Source: Euleptes europaea
Lineage: Eukaryota > Chordata > Lepidosauria > Squamata > Sphaerodactylidae
Direction: 5' to 3'
NCBI RefSeq assembly: GCF_029931775.1
Contig: NC_079316.1
Location: forward strand, 62,064,064-62,128,063
Length of the DNA stretch: 64,000 bases
Shown here: positions 33,001 through 48,000 of the stretch, in pieces
Layout: the number at the start of each line of letters is the position of its first letter
Position numbering within the stretch: position 1 is the first letter of the stretch
Notes under the pieces: model-generated
The model's database searches: none
Told to the model about the DNA's origin: nothing
The model's input: the letters and a program-made list of their open reading frames with translations, nothing else
Made by a program: the position numbers and the translations under genes

Positions 33001-36000
33001 CAAGGTTTTCAAATCCTAATATGTCCATACACTGCAGTTCCAAATCTTCATCTCTTTGTTGCAGTTTCCCCCCCCCCAATTGTTTCAAGTGGACTTCCCC
33101 ATATTTCCCCATTTTCCTACACTTTTCCTGCCTTCCCTAGGTGTATTCGATAACCCAAATTCCATCACAGTATATTCCTTGAGATTTAAACGATTCCCCC
33201 ACCTCATTCTGCTCACAGAGGTACAAAGGAAATTATGGAAGGGGCCAGATTGTCAAAAATAATCCACATTGCTTATCGTTGTACAGAGTGACACTATATT
33301 AATAAAAACAACCCTTCCATTAGATCAGTAAGCCTATTTTGTAACCATCGCTCTACTGAGCATTTGATCTGTCCCAAGCCTATCCAAAATAACAGCATGC
33401 TCAGATTTCCCTATAACAGTGCAGGGAGTTTGCAGTGTTTTTCAGCTAAGGAATAATTGAACTGAACTGCACCATGACAGAGCACCTTATACACCTTGGA
33501 GATGTGGCCTCTAAATTCATTTCTTATCAACCTTGCCTCCACAAGATAGAAGGGTTTATTCTGGTGCAAGAGCCACAAAGACCTTGGGTTAACCATTATC
33601 TGTACTTTACTACATCTTTTAATTGCCTGCAACTAGTTTTCATTTTGTTTTTAAATTTTACTCTGTGCTTTCAGATGGTCTCCTTGTTGTCGGTGTGCAC
33701 TCAGCAAAATTTCCAAATGAAAAGGTTCTGGATAACATCAAAAGTGCTATTCTCAGATACAACATCACTCATCCTGTGGTAAATGATGCCGCCGCAACCC
33801 TTTGGCATGAGCTTGATGTGTCCTGCTGGCCAACCGTGGTCATCCTTGGCCCCCGTGGGAATATGCTGTTTACTCTGGTCGGTGAAGGACACAAGGAGAA
33901 ATTATTTCTATTTACATCTATAGCCCTAAAGTATTATGGGGAGAAAGGACAGATCAAAGCTAATGTGATTAGAACACAGCTCTATAGAGATTCTTTGCCA
34001 CCTTCTCCTTTGATGTTTCCTGGAAAAGTTACAGTGGACTCTTCTGGGGACAAGTTGGTAATAGCAGACACCGGACATCATAGGATTTTGGTTGTCAGGA
34101 AAAGTGGTCAAATTCTTCATATTATTGGAGGTAAGGGTAAAGTGAGTAAACCGTCACAATAGACTTTGAATTCTGTGTTGCTTGCATACCTTCTAGTACT
34201 GTACTGTTGGCAGTACTGAAAACAAATTTGCTTGGGAAATGCTTACTTTCGTTATCTTTTAGTGTATATTGTGTTAGACCAGTCTACTTCATAGCATCAT
34301 AGGTACTTCATTATTGAACATAAATGCACATTTCATTTCCTGCAAACTATGGACAGGCTGAGAAAAGCACCCTAAACAGCAAACCCAGTAATAGGGTTTA
34401 GATGAAGGCATTTCACCAAGGTATGTATTTAGTGTCAGCATGTCTTCACTGCAGATCCTTCCATGATCCTTCACTGATATGTTGACCTATTCTCATTCTG
34501 TATCGGATGATATCTAGCAGTCACAATCCAGAAGATGTAACCCATACATTCTCATTGTGCAAACGTAACCCATGAGTTCCTGTGATAGCTGCAGCTAGGT
34601 TGCTTTATAAGAAAACCAGTGCAGTGTAGTAGTTAGATTTTTGGTATAGAACTGGGATCTATGTTCATATCCCCATTCAGCCATAAACCTCACCACATGA
34701 CCTTGGACCAGTTGCTGTACTCCTAACCTATCTCACAATGTTATTGGGGGATGAAATAGAGAACCATCTATGCCTTTCTGAGATCCTTGGAGGAAGGACA
34801 GGATAAAAATGCAATGGATAGCGCCTCAATATAAGAAAAGTGCATTATCGTAATCATGGTGTCTGTTGAGACAAATTATCCCCCTGTTCACAGATCCTTT
34901 TGTATATATTACCAAAAGATCTTGCAATAATCATAAATCAAAATGAGTGGATGGTACTTTGAAAGTAGGGGAAATGTATCAGTTTTAATTTGGTACTAGA
35001 GTGGTATGTCAAGCTTGTTTTTTATTCTCTAGAATAAGTTGCATATCTTTTACTTTGGCCACCACAATGTCTTGGGTATTTTGATGACCCAGTTCAAATT
35101 TATGAACTAAGTAAAATTGTTTTCAAAAAATTCAGATATGTTTTGTGGTCATGTGAAATGCAGTGCCTTTATATATTTGCGGTTTGAAAAGATTGCCCAC
35201 ATTCTCCCCCAAGGCCTAGTAACCAGAGATCAGGACCGAGCGGTTGACAGATGTGTTTGGAAAATTTATGTGTCTCCTCTCCTGAGGCCTACTTGATGTA
35301 GCTCACAAATAATGTGTGACAATCAAATCAAATGACTACAGCATTGAAAACAAACCATTAAAAACACTCCGCAGCATGTAAGCAACCAGGCCAAAAAACC
35401 ATGAAACAACATGCGGCGGCCTTTCATAAAACACTCCACCGGCTATAGAAGAACATAAAACTAATAAAAAGCTGGAACCCCTCAGTTAAGAGCCTGAGCA
35501 AAAAGGAATGTTTTGTGCTGATGCCTAAAAGAGAATTAGGTAGGCACCAGATGTCTATCCACCTCTCCTCTGCAGGCAAAGGGAACACAGAGCAGTACTT
35601 GAGAAGAGGATTTCCCATAGAACTTTCCATTTGTACTTGTGCAGTTTCTTCCGTTTTGTTCTTAGCCGCAAACAATGATACAGGTTAATAGAGAAGGAGC
35701 CCTGATCTGGATAGCCCAGGCTAGCCTGATCTCGTCAGATCTCAAAAGCTAAGCAGTCAGCCCTGGCAAGTATTTGGATGGGAGACCTCCAAGGAAAACC
35801 AGGGTTCTGACACAGAGGCAAACAATGGCAAACCACCTCTGAATGTCTCTTGCCTTGAAAACCCCACCAGGGGTTGCCATAAGTCAGATGTGACTTCAAG
35901 GCACCAAAGAATACAGAAGGAGTGTTAGGTACAGATAGTTATGCCATTGTAAGAGACTAAGTAAGATCAGCCTTGTAGAGTAAAACAAAAAATATTATAC

Positions 36001-39000
36001 AGTATAATTCGGTGTTCAGTGTTATTTTCCTGTAATGCCTTATGTATCAGTTTAAGGTTTGGTGTGAATAAAATCAACATAGTTGCAGCAGTTCTGCTGT
36101 GATTAATACTATAAAGTGAATAAGGTTATTTGGCACAACACAAGAAATACTTTTGAATATTATTTGGAAGGAAACATCTGTCAATTGACCATGAATAGAA
36201 GAAATAACATATATATTGCACAGTTGATTTAAACGATTTATATCTCTCTCTGCTTTAAGTTCTTAGAAAAGGGTAAAGGACTGCCACACAGCTCTAGGGC
36301 AGCCATGTGTCTGTTGTTGATCTTTTAATGTAAACTCTTAATTTGGCAGTTCTGTTTTCTGTTCTTTTAAGGACCAAACAGTGGAAGAAAAGATGGAATA
36401 TTTTCAGAAGCATCATTCAGTTCACCACAGGGGGTGGCTATAAAGAATGATATTATTTACGTAGCAGATACAGAAAACCATCTGATTAGGAAGGTAATCT
36501 TTCCTAGTGAAAAATGTTAAAGGATAATGGACAAATTCTGTTCCCAATTACAGAGACAGAAATTGACGTCAAAGCAACTGTTCAGAAATTAATAAATATA
36601 TCTGAAAGTAGAATATTGCCCAGTATTTATAAACATATTTTTTAAAATATTTGGGATATTCATGTTTTCCTTTTTGCATATGCTTTTTATGGCAAGTAAT
36701 TAGGTACAACAATTTAATACTCTCCAAAAGGGAAAGGAATGCAACAATAATGTAGTTCTGTGTCCTGACTTTTTTTCTTTAAAAATTTTTTATTTTGGCC
36801 TTCATTTGTTTTGTCTCCTTTCTCTAAGAGAAACATCTATATCCCGTTTTATTCATTTCTGGGATTATAAAATGAATACATCTTTGTAATATAAACTCAA
36901 GATATACGTACCTTATTGGCATTTTTTTCTGTGTGCGTAAAATACCCAGTACCAACATTTATAATTTTAACCGTAGAATTACATGTCTGGAATTGAATTG
37001 ATCAGCTAGTCTGCTCAAATGATGTATCCTAAACATATGAAACCATATATTCACCACATCTCAATAGTTCTCCTTAGTTTTATTCACATGATCTTGAATT
37101 TTTAGTATGAGAGTTACCAAATTGCCCATTCCAAAGTCTGCTTCCTCATTCAAGAACAAGAAAAGGTTTAAGAAACTCTTCCCCCAAAGTAGGTTTCAGC
37201 ATCTTTGAGTCATTGTGGTATAGTGGTATGGTGTCTGACTAAGACTGGAGAGATTCAGGTTCAAATCCACACTTGCTGTGAAATTTACTGGGTGACCATG
37301 GTCCAGTCATTTGCTGCCAGCCTAACCTAGCTCACAAGGTTGTTGTGAAGATAAAATGGAAAAATGGAGAACCATGTATGCTACTATGAGCTCCTTGGAG
37401 GTAAGGGTTGAATTTTAAAAAATATATTTAATACATGGAATAGAAATTTTACCATTTTGATGAAGATACTTAAAGTAGCTTTTTTCAGTCAATTATGTCA
37501 CACTTTACAACTTGCTTGATTCAAGTAATATTATGATTTTAATATTTACCTTTTAAAAGTTAGGTTTCGTATGGTGCTTATTGTGAGTAGAATCATAGAA
37601 TTGGAAGGGGCCATACAGGCCATGTAGTCCAACCCCCTGCTTAATGCAGGATCAGCCTAGCACATCCCTGACAAGTGCAGTCTCTATGGAGTAAGTCCAT
37701 CAGTTGTAATTTTACAACATGGATGAGACCTTTAGTTGACGTGTTCAATGGCATGCTATTTCTCCTTTTAATAATAAGGAGAACTACACCAGCTTGGTTG
37801 GTTAAAGTTTTGGGCTAGGATCTGTGAGACCTAGGTTCAAATCCCCACTCTGCTAGGTTACTCTGGGCCAGTCACTCTCTCAGCCTAACCTAACTCACAG
37901 GGTTGCTGTCAGGGCTAAATGGAGGAAGGGAGAACGATGTATGCTGCCCTGAGCTCCTTGGAGGAAAGCCGGGATAAAAATGTAGTCAATAAGATTACTT
38001 GTTTTTGTAAGAATCAATTGCCTTGCCTTTTTCATTTGGCTCAGTAACCATTCCCTTGATCTAAAGACCAAAATAGTTCAAAGCGAAGTCATTAAAGAAT
38101 TGGTGAGGGACTTTCTACTTTACAAGCAACTGTCTTTTTTTTTCTCTTTCTCACTCTCACATGTGAAAACTACAGTAGGGGAATGCAACAGATCAGCTGC
38201 AAATCCTCCTTAATAATATGGATTATGTTTTGCCAGGCATAGCATGTCATGAACTTGATAACAAAAAGGCACCATTTCTGTCCCATTAGTATATATGGTT
38301 AAAGAAAAGGTTTTAAAAAAACAATTTAGTTTGTATTTCTGTCCTAGATTGACCTCCAGTTAAAGAAGGTGAGCACTGAAGCAGGGATGGGAATACAAGG
38401 CATGGATAAGGAAGGAGGAGCCCAAGGAGAGGAGCAGCCTATTAGTTCACCATGGGATGTGGTCCTTGGAACCTCAGGTATTATCTGAAACTTTAAACTT
38501 CATACTCTTTTCTTTTTGTTTTGGCTATCTTTCACCTTCTCATAGACCATTTAAATTAGCCATCTAGAAACCACCGCTGTGCCTCTCGCCACCCGTCATT
38601 TCAAACCGCATGATTCTGCCTCAGGAGCAGCTATAGCAGGCCTGAATCCTTGTCACTCCTTTGTTCCTTCCATGTAAATGGTTGCCATCGTGTCAATTCT
38701 CCCTTTGTGCCATTTCAGTACTAGGTTCTTTCCTCTCCAGCTCCTCAACAGAAATTGATTTATGCTGTATTCATCTTTCCCCCTTAAACACTGAAATATC
38801 CACCTACCTGGCCTTTACTCCCGTCACATCTATTCAACGCTCTATTGCCAATATCATTAATCTCAGTCAACATCCTGACCACGTGCGACTTCCATCCTTA
38901 ATTGCCTACACTGGTTCCCTGTCCTTTCCAGATCCAACCCATCCTTTCCAGATCCAACCCATCCTCCCCCCTCCAGAGCCCTCTGGCTCCCGGCTGCCAT

Positions 39001-42000
39001 ATTATTGCTGTTATATATACAGTCCTGCTAGTGCCCTTCACTCTTCCAGCTTCACTACCTTTGGCCTTGCCAGGACCTCCTGTTCCTGTGACATCCAAAT
39101 TTTGTAAAACAGCCAACTCTTGTGACAAACAAGGATTCTAAATCACTGTTGGTTTAGAGGGAGTGCATAAGTCTGAGGACTTCCTGGCTGGTTCTTGTCA
39201 CAGATAAAGGAAAGCTAGGTTATGACTTCGTCATAGATAAAGGAAAGTTAGGTTATAACTTCTGAATGTACTGAATAGTTGGTTTGTTGTTGCCATTGTT
39301 TTGTATAACTTTCAGAATATGCAAGGACAGGTCTTAGACTGATGTGTTTAGCACTGCTATTCTAAATCGACAGCAGAAGTAAAATTCATAGTTAACTATG
39401 GCAGTTGTCTATTTTTGTATGTCTGTGTCCCTTTTGCTTTAATAACAAAAGCCTAAGTATTCAACCATGACAGTAAAGAGAAAAGAGGTTTAAATGTCTA
39501 ATCCGTATATGCACTGTACTCCATTTATAGTATTAATCAAATCAAATTGCTTTTTCTTAAAACCTCAGAAAAAGAGGCTACACAGCTGTCTTGCATTCTA
39601 AGAAGTTAAACCTTTTATTCTAAAATCCATAACATATACAAATACTTCTGAAATATCCATAGTAACCTTTTTTAAATAGATAACATCAGTGTATTCACTG
39701 AAAATGTATTTCTTCAAATGCTGTTGACAATATAGTTAAAAATAGCTTGGCTCTGCTTCTTTTTTAGAAAATACTTCATCCCTGAAGAAGAGTGGAGTTT
39801 TTGTCTCCTTTTCAAACTGCATTTTAATTCATAACTGATTTGTGGATATTGATTTGTTAATTGTAGACAATTGTGTCCCATCTTGTCTTCCATTTGCCTT
39901 TATAATTCAGGAAACAGTTCATAGCTTATATGGCTAAGAAACCATTTCCTTATTAGGATTTAGGGTTTTATAAAGTTTGCATGGGAATTAATTTAACCAT
40001 TAGTTTTATACTACTATAAATAATATTTATAAAATTAAACTTTTAAGCCGGTGTGAATTTGTAAGTGTGATTAACATGATATTGCCAAATTCAGAAAACT
40101 CTTTGGATAATTATCATTCTGTAAGTATTAAGTAATGTCTGGTTATTGCATACAGTAGGAAAGTAAAATGACAGTTCAATATTTTACAATGCAAATCAAT
40201 TTGTGGAAGGCATAGTGGTGCTTATAACATTGGTTCCCACATGTAAACTATGAATGGTAAACTTGCCTCCTCAAACACTTATGTGCATATACCTGGGATC
40301 CCCATTAGGTCTAGATCAAATATTCATTTAACATAGTTCACTTTCATCAATAGCAAATAAACAAAACACTGAACAAAAAGTTGAAAGTACATAATCATTT
40401 CTAAAGTTCAAGTTTAGAAGCCAGAAAGGATCAGGGAGAAGAAACAATTAGGAAATTTCCCACAGCACAATAATATGACACTGGTGAACTCTGGTTGTAG
40501 ATTAGTAGCTCCTAATCCTGGATTTAAGAAGTCTATTGCTATGTGTAGTTACCCTGACTGCTAAGGTACAAAGCTAAGTGAGTGAAACATTTCTTATCTG
40601 CTGTCAGATTTGAGTGACCCATAGGGAAAACTGAACTGAAGTTGAGGAATGCATATTTCCTTGGTTTATATTGCTCCTTCCAAATCTAATTCCATCCCCC
40701 ATTCTTAGATGCTATGATCTGTTAGGGGATCTGTCTCCTTCACAGATTTAGTGTGTGATTAATTAGGGTCAGTGGAAACACTTTCCTCCATTCCTAACTT
40801 CCCTAGCCACCCCCTCACACTCTTTATGCTTCAAAGTAGTGTTTAATGGTTCTGCTCGGATGACTAATAGGTCTTAAGCAGGACCACACCAAAGCACAAT
40901 GATCAGAGACTTCAGAATATTGTAGCATCTGAGACTGGTGACAGAGAATTAAGGGATGCATACCTCACAGCATGCATACCCTCATTTATATTCTTCCACT
41001 GGATTACTATATATTAGAGGCTTGCATGGGTAGATTTCCCTTCTGTTTCTCCCTACCATTCCCCATCTCCCTTTTTACTAACATTCAGTTGCCCTCCATA
41101 TTCCAGCCCTTATAGGAGGCAAGCCCTTAAGGTGTGAGGGGTTGCTTCTTTATTGTTAAATGCACAAGGTAATGTAAAATACATAAGTTACCCCTGCAAT
41201 ATACAGAAAACTCTGCCTTGTTTGTTGATGTGTGATAGGCACTCAAGCATCATCTTTACAATTATGGGAAACAGTCTGGGGCCCTCTGAGGAATCATGGA
41301 TGGATGGGACAGTTTGAAAATCCCACCTTACTCCCCAAAAGCTTCAGGGTTGTCTTAATTCTCATGGGCGAGCAGGTCTATTTCTCCCACACATACACAT
41401 ACTTTTTTCTCTTTAACCTTTGTTCAACATATTCAGCATATTTAATCCCCCATCAGGCCATGTTCTATAGTTTTTTGTTTGTTTTGTTCATTTGCTAATG
41501 TAAAATCAGATTTTTTGACATACCTCAAATAGGCAGCAACCCCTGCCTTCTTTGTAGGGAACCAGTTTTGAGTTTTCTCTATCCACAGAATGCCAGGCAG
41601 TTTACTGTTGGATAGAGTGATGGTGATAATGCTAAAATATATTGGGTGGTCACACAGCAAAAACGATTGCTGCACAAAGTATGGAGTATGTATCTCAAGG
41701 AGATGAGTAGTCACTTTTGTAAGTTGGAGTACATTATTTATTAGTCTTCAATTTCACCAGACTAAGAAACAAGTTGCTATCATGTTTCTGAAGTGAGGCA
41801 TATATTCAACATTAGCACCACTAAATACTTTTTGTAAAATGCTGTCCGTTTGAAGTGGTATATTTGCCTGCTTTAAAGTTCTTGCATAGTGTTACAGTTG
41901 TAAAATTCAATATATTAATGACCATGTACTTTTTTAATTTCTTTACCATCCTCTTCTATTTTTATTCAGTGCTGTTGAAAGCAGGCAGTTCTAAATGCAC

Positions 42001-45000
42001 ATTTGGTTGAAGTGTGAAATGTTCTTGATAACTGCATTCTTTCTGAAAAGAACAGAGCAATGACCCAGCCTTTATTATACAAATGTGTGGCTTGTGTTCC
42101 AAAAGTGAGTTTTTTGGACCACAATTAGCATCCAGTTATAAAAATGCCTGCTTAGCACACATGGGGTTTACATAAACCATTTAGGCTCAGTACACAGTTA
42201 ACGGCAAAGTATGATTTTTTCCTCAGCCTCATTCTGTCATGAGATCCCTCTTTCCTTTGCTCCCTTCCACACTTCATCTCTCTTGGTAAACCATACTTTG
42301 CCATTATAGTCAAACCAGGCACACCATGATTTGTTAAAAGAGGGAGTTGGAAGAGTACTGGGGTACATGGAACTAAGATTCAGGCAGGCAGAGACAGCGA
42401 TGTTGCCAAACACTATATAAGACATTACAAACAGTCCATCCAACATATTTAAACTCTTCTGTGTTAACACTAAAAGGTGCTGCCTAATTAACTGCTCGGC
42501 GCACTCTGGTTGATCCCTTCTCCTTGTATAAGCTGTTCATTGTTGTTGTTTTTAAAGTATTTACAGTGGGAACTTTTCTTCTTGTTGTGCATGTTATGTC
42601 ATTGTAGCAGTTTTTCCCTATCTAATGAATTACAATTAATTGAGGTCCTTTTCAAAAGTTATTCTCCAAGGTGTGACCCTGTAACTCCCATTCCACCATT
42701 TTCATGTACTCTTGTGTTCTGCCCTTTCTTGCCCTGCGTTTGAGTCTTTCCCCCCTGACTGACACTGAAATGTTTGAGTTTGGCCTTCCATCTTGGGTAT
42801 TGATTCTGAATTTGGTCACATTTGTTTGATAGTATAAATAAACTCTATTATTCCTTATCCTACTGATGTTCATCAGCAATACCCCCTCCACGTGGTCTGC
42901 CTGCCTATACATATTATCTGACAACTCCTCGTCTCTGTAGAGCTTTTTGCTTGGCTAGATTGAATGCTAACCCTTCTATGGTAATGCAGGGCAGAATTCT
43001 GAATATACCATACTCAGACAGGATCTGCCCTTGCTCTTCTGGCTCTATTGACACATTAGCCCATGCCCTTTTGGAATGCCGCTTTTATGAGGAACTTCAA
43101 TCGCACTATATTTCCCCCCTTTTAATATACAAATCCAATGCCTCTGTGACTGACATAATGCCTTTTTTACTAAGCGACAGGGACCCCAAGGCTACATTGT
43201 CAGTGGCAAGATTTGTTTCAGTCCTTATATCCCTCCAACACTAGATATATGCTGCTCAAGATCAATTGATCAAGGAGCTTCTAAGGGATAAAAGGAAAGG
43301 ATGTTCATCAGCCTTCCCCCACCATTTTGATGCACAGGTTGAGTGGCCATAAAAAGGTAAAGGTGTGCAAGCACCATGTCATTACTGACCCATGGGGAGA
43401 TGTCACATCAGGGTGTTTACTAGGCAGACTGTGTTTATGAGGTGGTTTGCCATTGCCTTCCCCAGTCATCTACACTTTACCCCCAGCAAGTTGGGTACTC
43501 ATTTTACCAACCTCAGAAGGATGGAAGGCTGAGCCAACCTTGAGCCAGCTACCTGAACCCGACTCCCATCAAGATCGGTCTCAGGTTGTGAGCAGAGCTT
43601 TTGACTGCAGTACTGCAGCTTACCACTCTGCACCACAAGGCTCTTCAAGGGCCATAGTGATTGGGGGGAAAGCTCTTCATTAACTTATGGACAGTCAGTA
43701 ACATTCTGATGAGTTAGGTAACTTCTAGTGATTTATTTTTGAATCAGAATAGAAAAATTAGGTGTCAGAAAATTGCAGACAAAGGTCATGTTGTCCCAAG
43801 CAGGCGGAACAGTGAGGATTCTTTTCACTCTTTTGGAAAGACATTCCAGTGCATGCATTTTCTTCATGAAGAGGATATTTACAAAGTACAGTTCAGATTA
43901 ACTTTAAGGGAGTTCTCACTTACCTTATTTACCAAAGTTTCTTATGATCTTCTCTTTCTACAATGTGGCAGTAATTCTTAAAGTGGATTTTTCTGTAACA
44001 GCTTTGTATACTGAAGATGTCACTTATATATATACTGAAGATGTCACCTTTTCATGTGAAGTCTTTAGCATGACCCCTAGTCCTCACCTTCTGTTGCATA
44101 AGCCTCCGTATGTGCAACTGAAGTGAGAACAAACACACCCCATTTTACCATTGCCTCCATCTTCCTTTCCATGATGGATTTTAGATTATACATTTCTTAG
44201 AGCAGGGATCTGTTATCTTTTTGACATTGTTTAATATCTGCATAGTGCCTTAAAGAATGTCTTCTCTTCAGTAGCATGTTACATTTAAACTCATGACCTG
44301 TATTGACTGAAAGTATTAATTTCTGAATGCTTCGTGAAAAGCACCATGCACGCAGAAAGCCACAGCACTGTGTATATCAATGACACTCATTCTGACCTTG
44401 AAAGCTTGACCTTAATTTAGAGGTTACTGTGAGATCAGTCCTAAGCAGGTCTACTCACAATCCTATTCAGGTATGTACAATGGGGTTTGCTCCAAGGCAA
44501 ATGTTCTTAGGATTGCACTGTAAATCATGGAAGAATGTAGCATACTGATACAGTTTAATCTTTGGAACCAACACCGTTGGCTTATTGCACTATAATAATT
44601 TCATCGAACAATTGCAGTAAAAAATTAGGGAAGTAAGATTGCTTATTCTTTCTAAAATGAACTTGAAGCATACTATAAATCAGGAAACTGCATTGTTTTA
44701 AATTGTTGGTGGTGTCAGATGTACAATAGCTAAAAGCTGTAGCTGAAGCTGGAGGGTGAGAGATTCAAAACTGATAAAAGGAAGTATTTCTTCACACAAC
44801 GCATAGTTAAATTGTGGATCTCTCTGCCCCAGGATGTGGTGATGGCTGCCAACTTGGAAGGCTTTTAGAGGGGAGAGGACATGGTCATGGAAGAGAGTAT
44901 TCATGGCTACTAGTAAAAATGGCTACTGGTCATGATGCATACCTATTCTCTGTCAAGAAATGCAAGTCATTGCATATCAGGAACTGAAAGGTCAGGAACA

Positions 45001-48000
45001 CATTGCATCCTGGGAGACTGCCTTGAGCTGGTTTTGAACAGGTGTTAACCATAAGCTGATGCAAGAAGGTGAAATGGGTGCAATGACTAAGCAAGATGAC
45101 AGCAGAATGCTGATTGGTTCCTGAGGACTGATAAATGTATATATGTCTTTTACTATGTAACTGTGTGTGGGGAGATTTGGTGGAGTGTCAAGAGTATATG
45201 AGATAGCTGTAATCTATGCACTGTAAATAAACTAACACTGGCTTTTTGTATCTTGGTAGTTCTGGATTGTTTCCTGGGGACTCAACTAATCTGCTAGCTC
45301 CTCGTGACATTCTCTCCAGGATCAGAGGAGCATGCCTATTATATTAGGTGCTGTGGAACACAGGCAGGATGGTGCTGCTGCAGTCGTCTTGTTTGTGGGC
45401 TTCCTAGAGGCACCTGGTTGGCCACTGTGTGAACAGACTGCTGGACTTGATGGGCCTTGGTCTGATCCAGCATGGCTTTTCTTATGTTCTTATGTCCAAA
45501 TCAGTTGCCATAATTAAAACCAAGTGTTAGTGGTTCCAAATTGGTATTAGGTAAAAAACATCGATAGTCTGCAAGAACAGATATTGAGGCTTCCTTGTGC
45601 CTTTGTGTATTTTGTTTGTCTGCCTTATGGTCGTGAAGCTGGAATTTTACTTCACCATGAGTACAAACCAATAAGTCAAGAAAGAAGAAAAAGCATCCAT
45701 TCACTTATCAATATATAGCATTTCTTCCTAACTTCTATTCCAGTGTTTTAAATTATGTTAGTACTGAATCCAGATATCCTACTAATGGTAATCAACCTTA
45801 TATTACCAAAAAGTTGTAGTGCGCTTTTCTGATCTGGAATACAGCATATACTTTTAACAGACATCCTTTTTTGCTAGGCAGTATTTGAGTTTTCCAGTAT
45901 CAAGTCAGGACTAGGGATGTACATTTGGGTATATCTGAGCTGGAAAAATACCTGGAAAATACCTTACCGGTATTTTGGGGGTATTTTTTCATCCAAATAC
46001 ACATTGGAGAATCTCTAATGATAGCCGGTTATCCCCATCCCAAAATCAGGTTTATTCAAGAATACCAAATAGGGGTGGTTCAAACTCTCCAGCCCTGACT
46101 TGGATAGCCCCAGGCTGGCCTGATCTCATCAGATCTCAGAAGCTAAGCAGGGTCAGCCCTAGTTAATATTTGGATAGGCAACCTCCAAGGAACATCAGGG
46201 TTGTGATGCAGAGGCAGGAAATGACAAACCACCTCAGAATGTCCATTGCCTTGAAAACCCTATGGGATTCCCTTAAGTTAGCTGTGACTTGATGGCACAC
46301 ACACACAAAAAAGCTCTCCAAGGTTGCTGTTTTCATGCCTTTGGGGGTTTCCAGGGCAACAAAAAGGAGGTAGGATGAAGCATTTATCACAGGAAAATAA
46401 GACAGCACATTAAGGGGAGCTGTACTGTTTGCCACAGCAATTGTTTTACAGTGAGGTTGGTTTCAAATGTGGAGATCAACAACCTTGTTCTCCCCATTTG
46501 CAGGTTCCCCAGGGAACAGGAGGGATTCGGGAAGGAGGCCGTTGTCACAGGCAAATAACATTTCACATTAGGGGGAGCAGTAGTCTTTGCCCAATCACAG
46601 GAGTTGTTTCATGTTTTGTTTTCTTTCAAATTCTTCTGAGCATGGGCAACGAGCATAACAAATACAGCTGGCAATAATCATGACAATCTAACATCAGTGT
46701 CTAGACAAATATTCAATAAATCACCTAAGCATATTCCACAGTCAGTTCTCATCAAAGTGCAGAGGACAGGGTCTTCCATTTTAAAATTTACACAAGGATA
46801 TTTTTCTGCATTCCTAGGGAAACATCTGAATGTACAGAACCTGCCTCTGTCTGCAGGGGCCCTTTTGCTCCCTTTGTAATGGGCACTGGTCTGTAAAATT
46901 TGGTATTGGAAGAAACAAGCTGGAAGCCCAGGAGAAATTCTGGGAGAAGGGGACAGTTTCAAATTTCCTCAGCCCCAGTTTCTCCCCCTCCAGGATTTTG
47001 TAAGCTGTGAAGGGCTTGAGCACATTGTGTCCCTCCCACCTTTCCCCTTTAACTAAGTATCCCATGCCTCCTAGACCTTCTCCATCATTATCAGGTCATC
47101 TTTGGTTTGTACCTTTTTATTAATTTATGTTAATTTTATGCATACCTGGGTGTCTGTTGACTATGTGGAGATCTCTGCCCTGTCTGCTGATAGCCTAATT
47201 TTGCTGTTTAAGTGATTGGTATGGGGTCATGCCACTTCAGTGCTGGATACAGTGGTAATGATACTCATTTCAGTCTAGCCAATATATGTAAAGTTATGCA
47301 CATGTTGTTTTTGTGTAGTCAAAACTAACAGTGGGGAGACTGTCACTGACGGTAATCAACACTGATCAGGTCGGAGGACAGTATAATTTACAGTGACATT
47401 ATTACATTGTACCATGGCACTAATGGGTTCGCTTTTTCCATTAGCATGTGAGCACTGCAGTTAGCATCCTTCTTCAGTGTGATCATGATATACTTTACCT
47501 GTAGCTAAACTTAAAGCAACTTTATATCAAAACATATTCTATATTGCTGATATTATTTATTGAATAAGGACCACCGTATTCACAGAAAACTGTTTCAAGA
47601 GACATGTATTCTTAAAGGAATTCTCATATTTATTTATGAAAAATTGTAACCTTTTAAATTGCATAGGAGAATAACAAGGATTTAACTTTGCAAAGTGCTG
47701 ATATGGAGGTAGCCTAGTAGGTCTCCTAGGAAAGCTGGTCCCAAGGTAATGGCTCCAGGCCTTGCCAGGCTTTACTTAATGCAGGCGAAAAGCTTTGAGC
47801 AAACCCTCTCTGGGCAGATCAAAGTCAGGTACCTAATTTCAAACTGCAGCATGCTGTAGCAGTAAGGGGGGAGAGGAGGGGAATATTGATAAGGTTTGCT
47901 AATATTAGAGCTACTGGTCATGATTTGTAGGTTTAAAATAGCTAATCATCTTTTCCCACTAGATGGTTAGAAGAATTTGTTTTTGTTTTTTCTGTAATGG

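Noticed and set aside
38661-39107. 148-codon plus-strand ORF in intron 5
   Set aside because: C/T-rich composition and a weak LINE resemblance explain it; no start context or domain.
46100-46190. 5S rRNA-like sequence (also at 21780, 29800, 35720)
   Set aside because: Followed by a SINE body and BovB-like tail; not a 5S gene.
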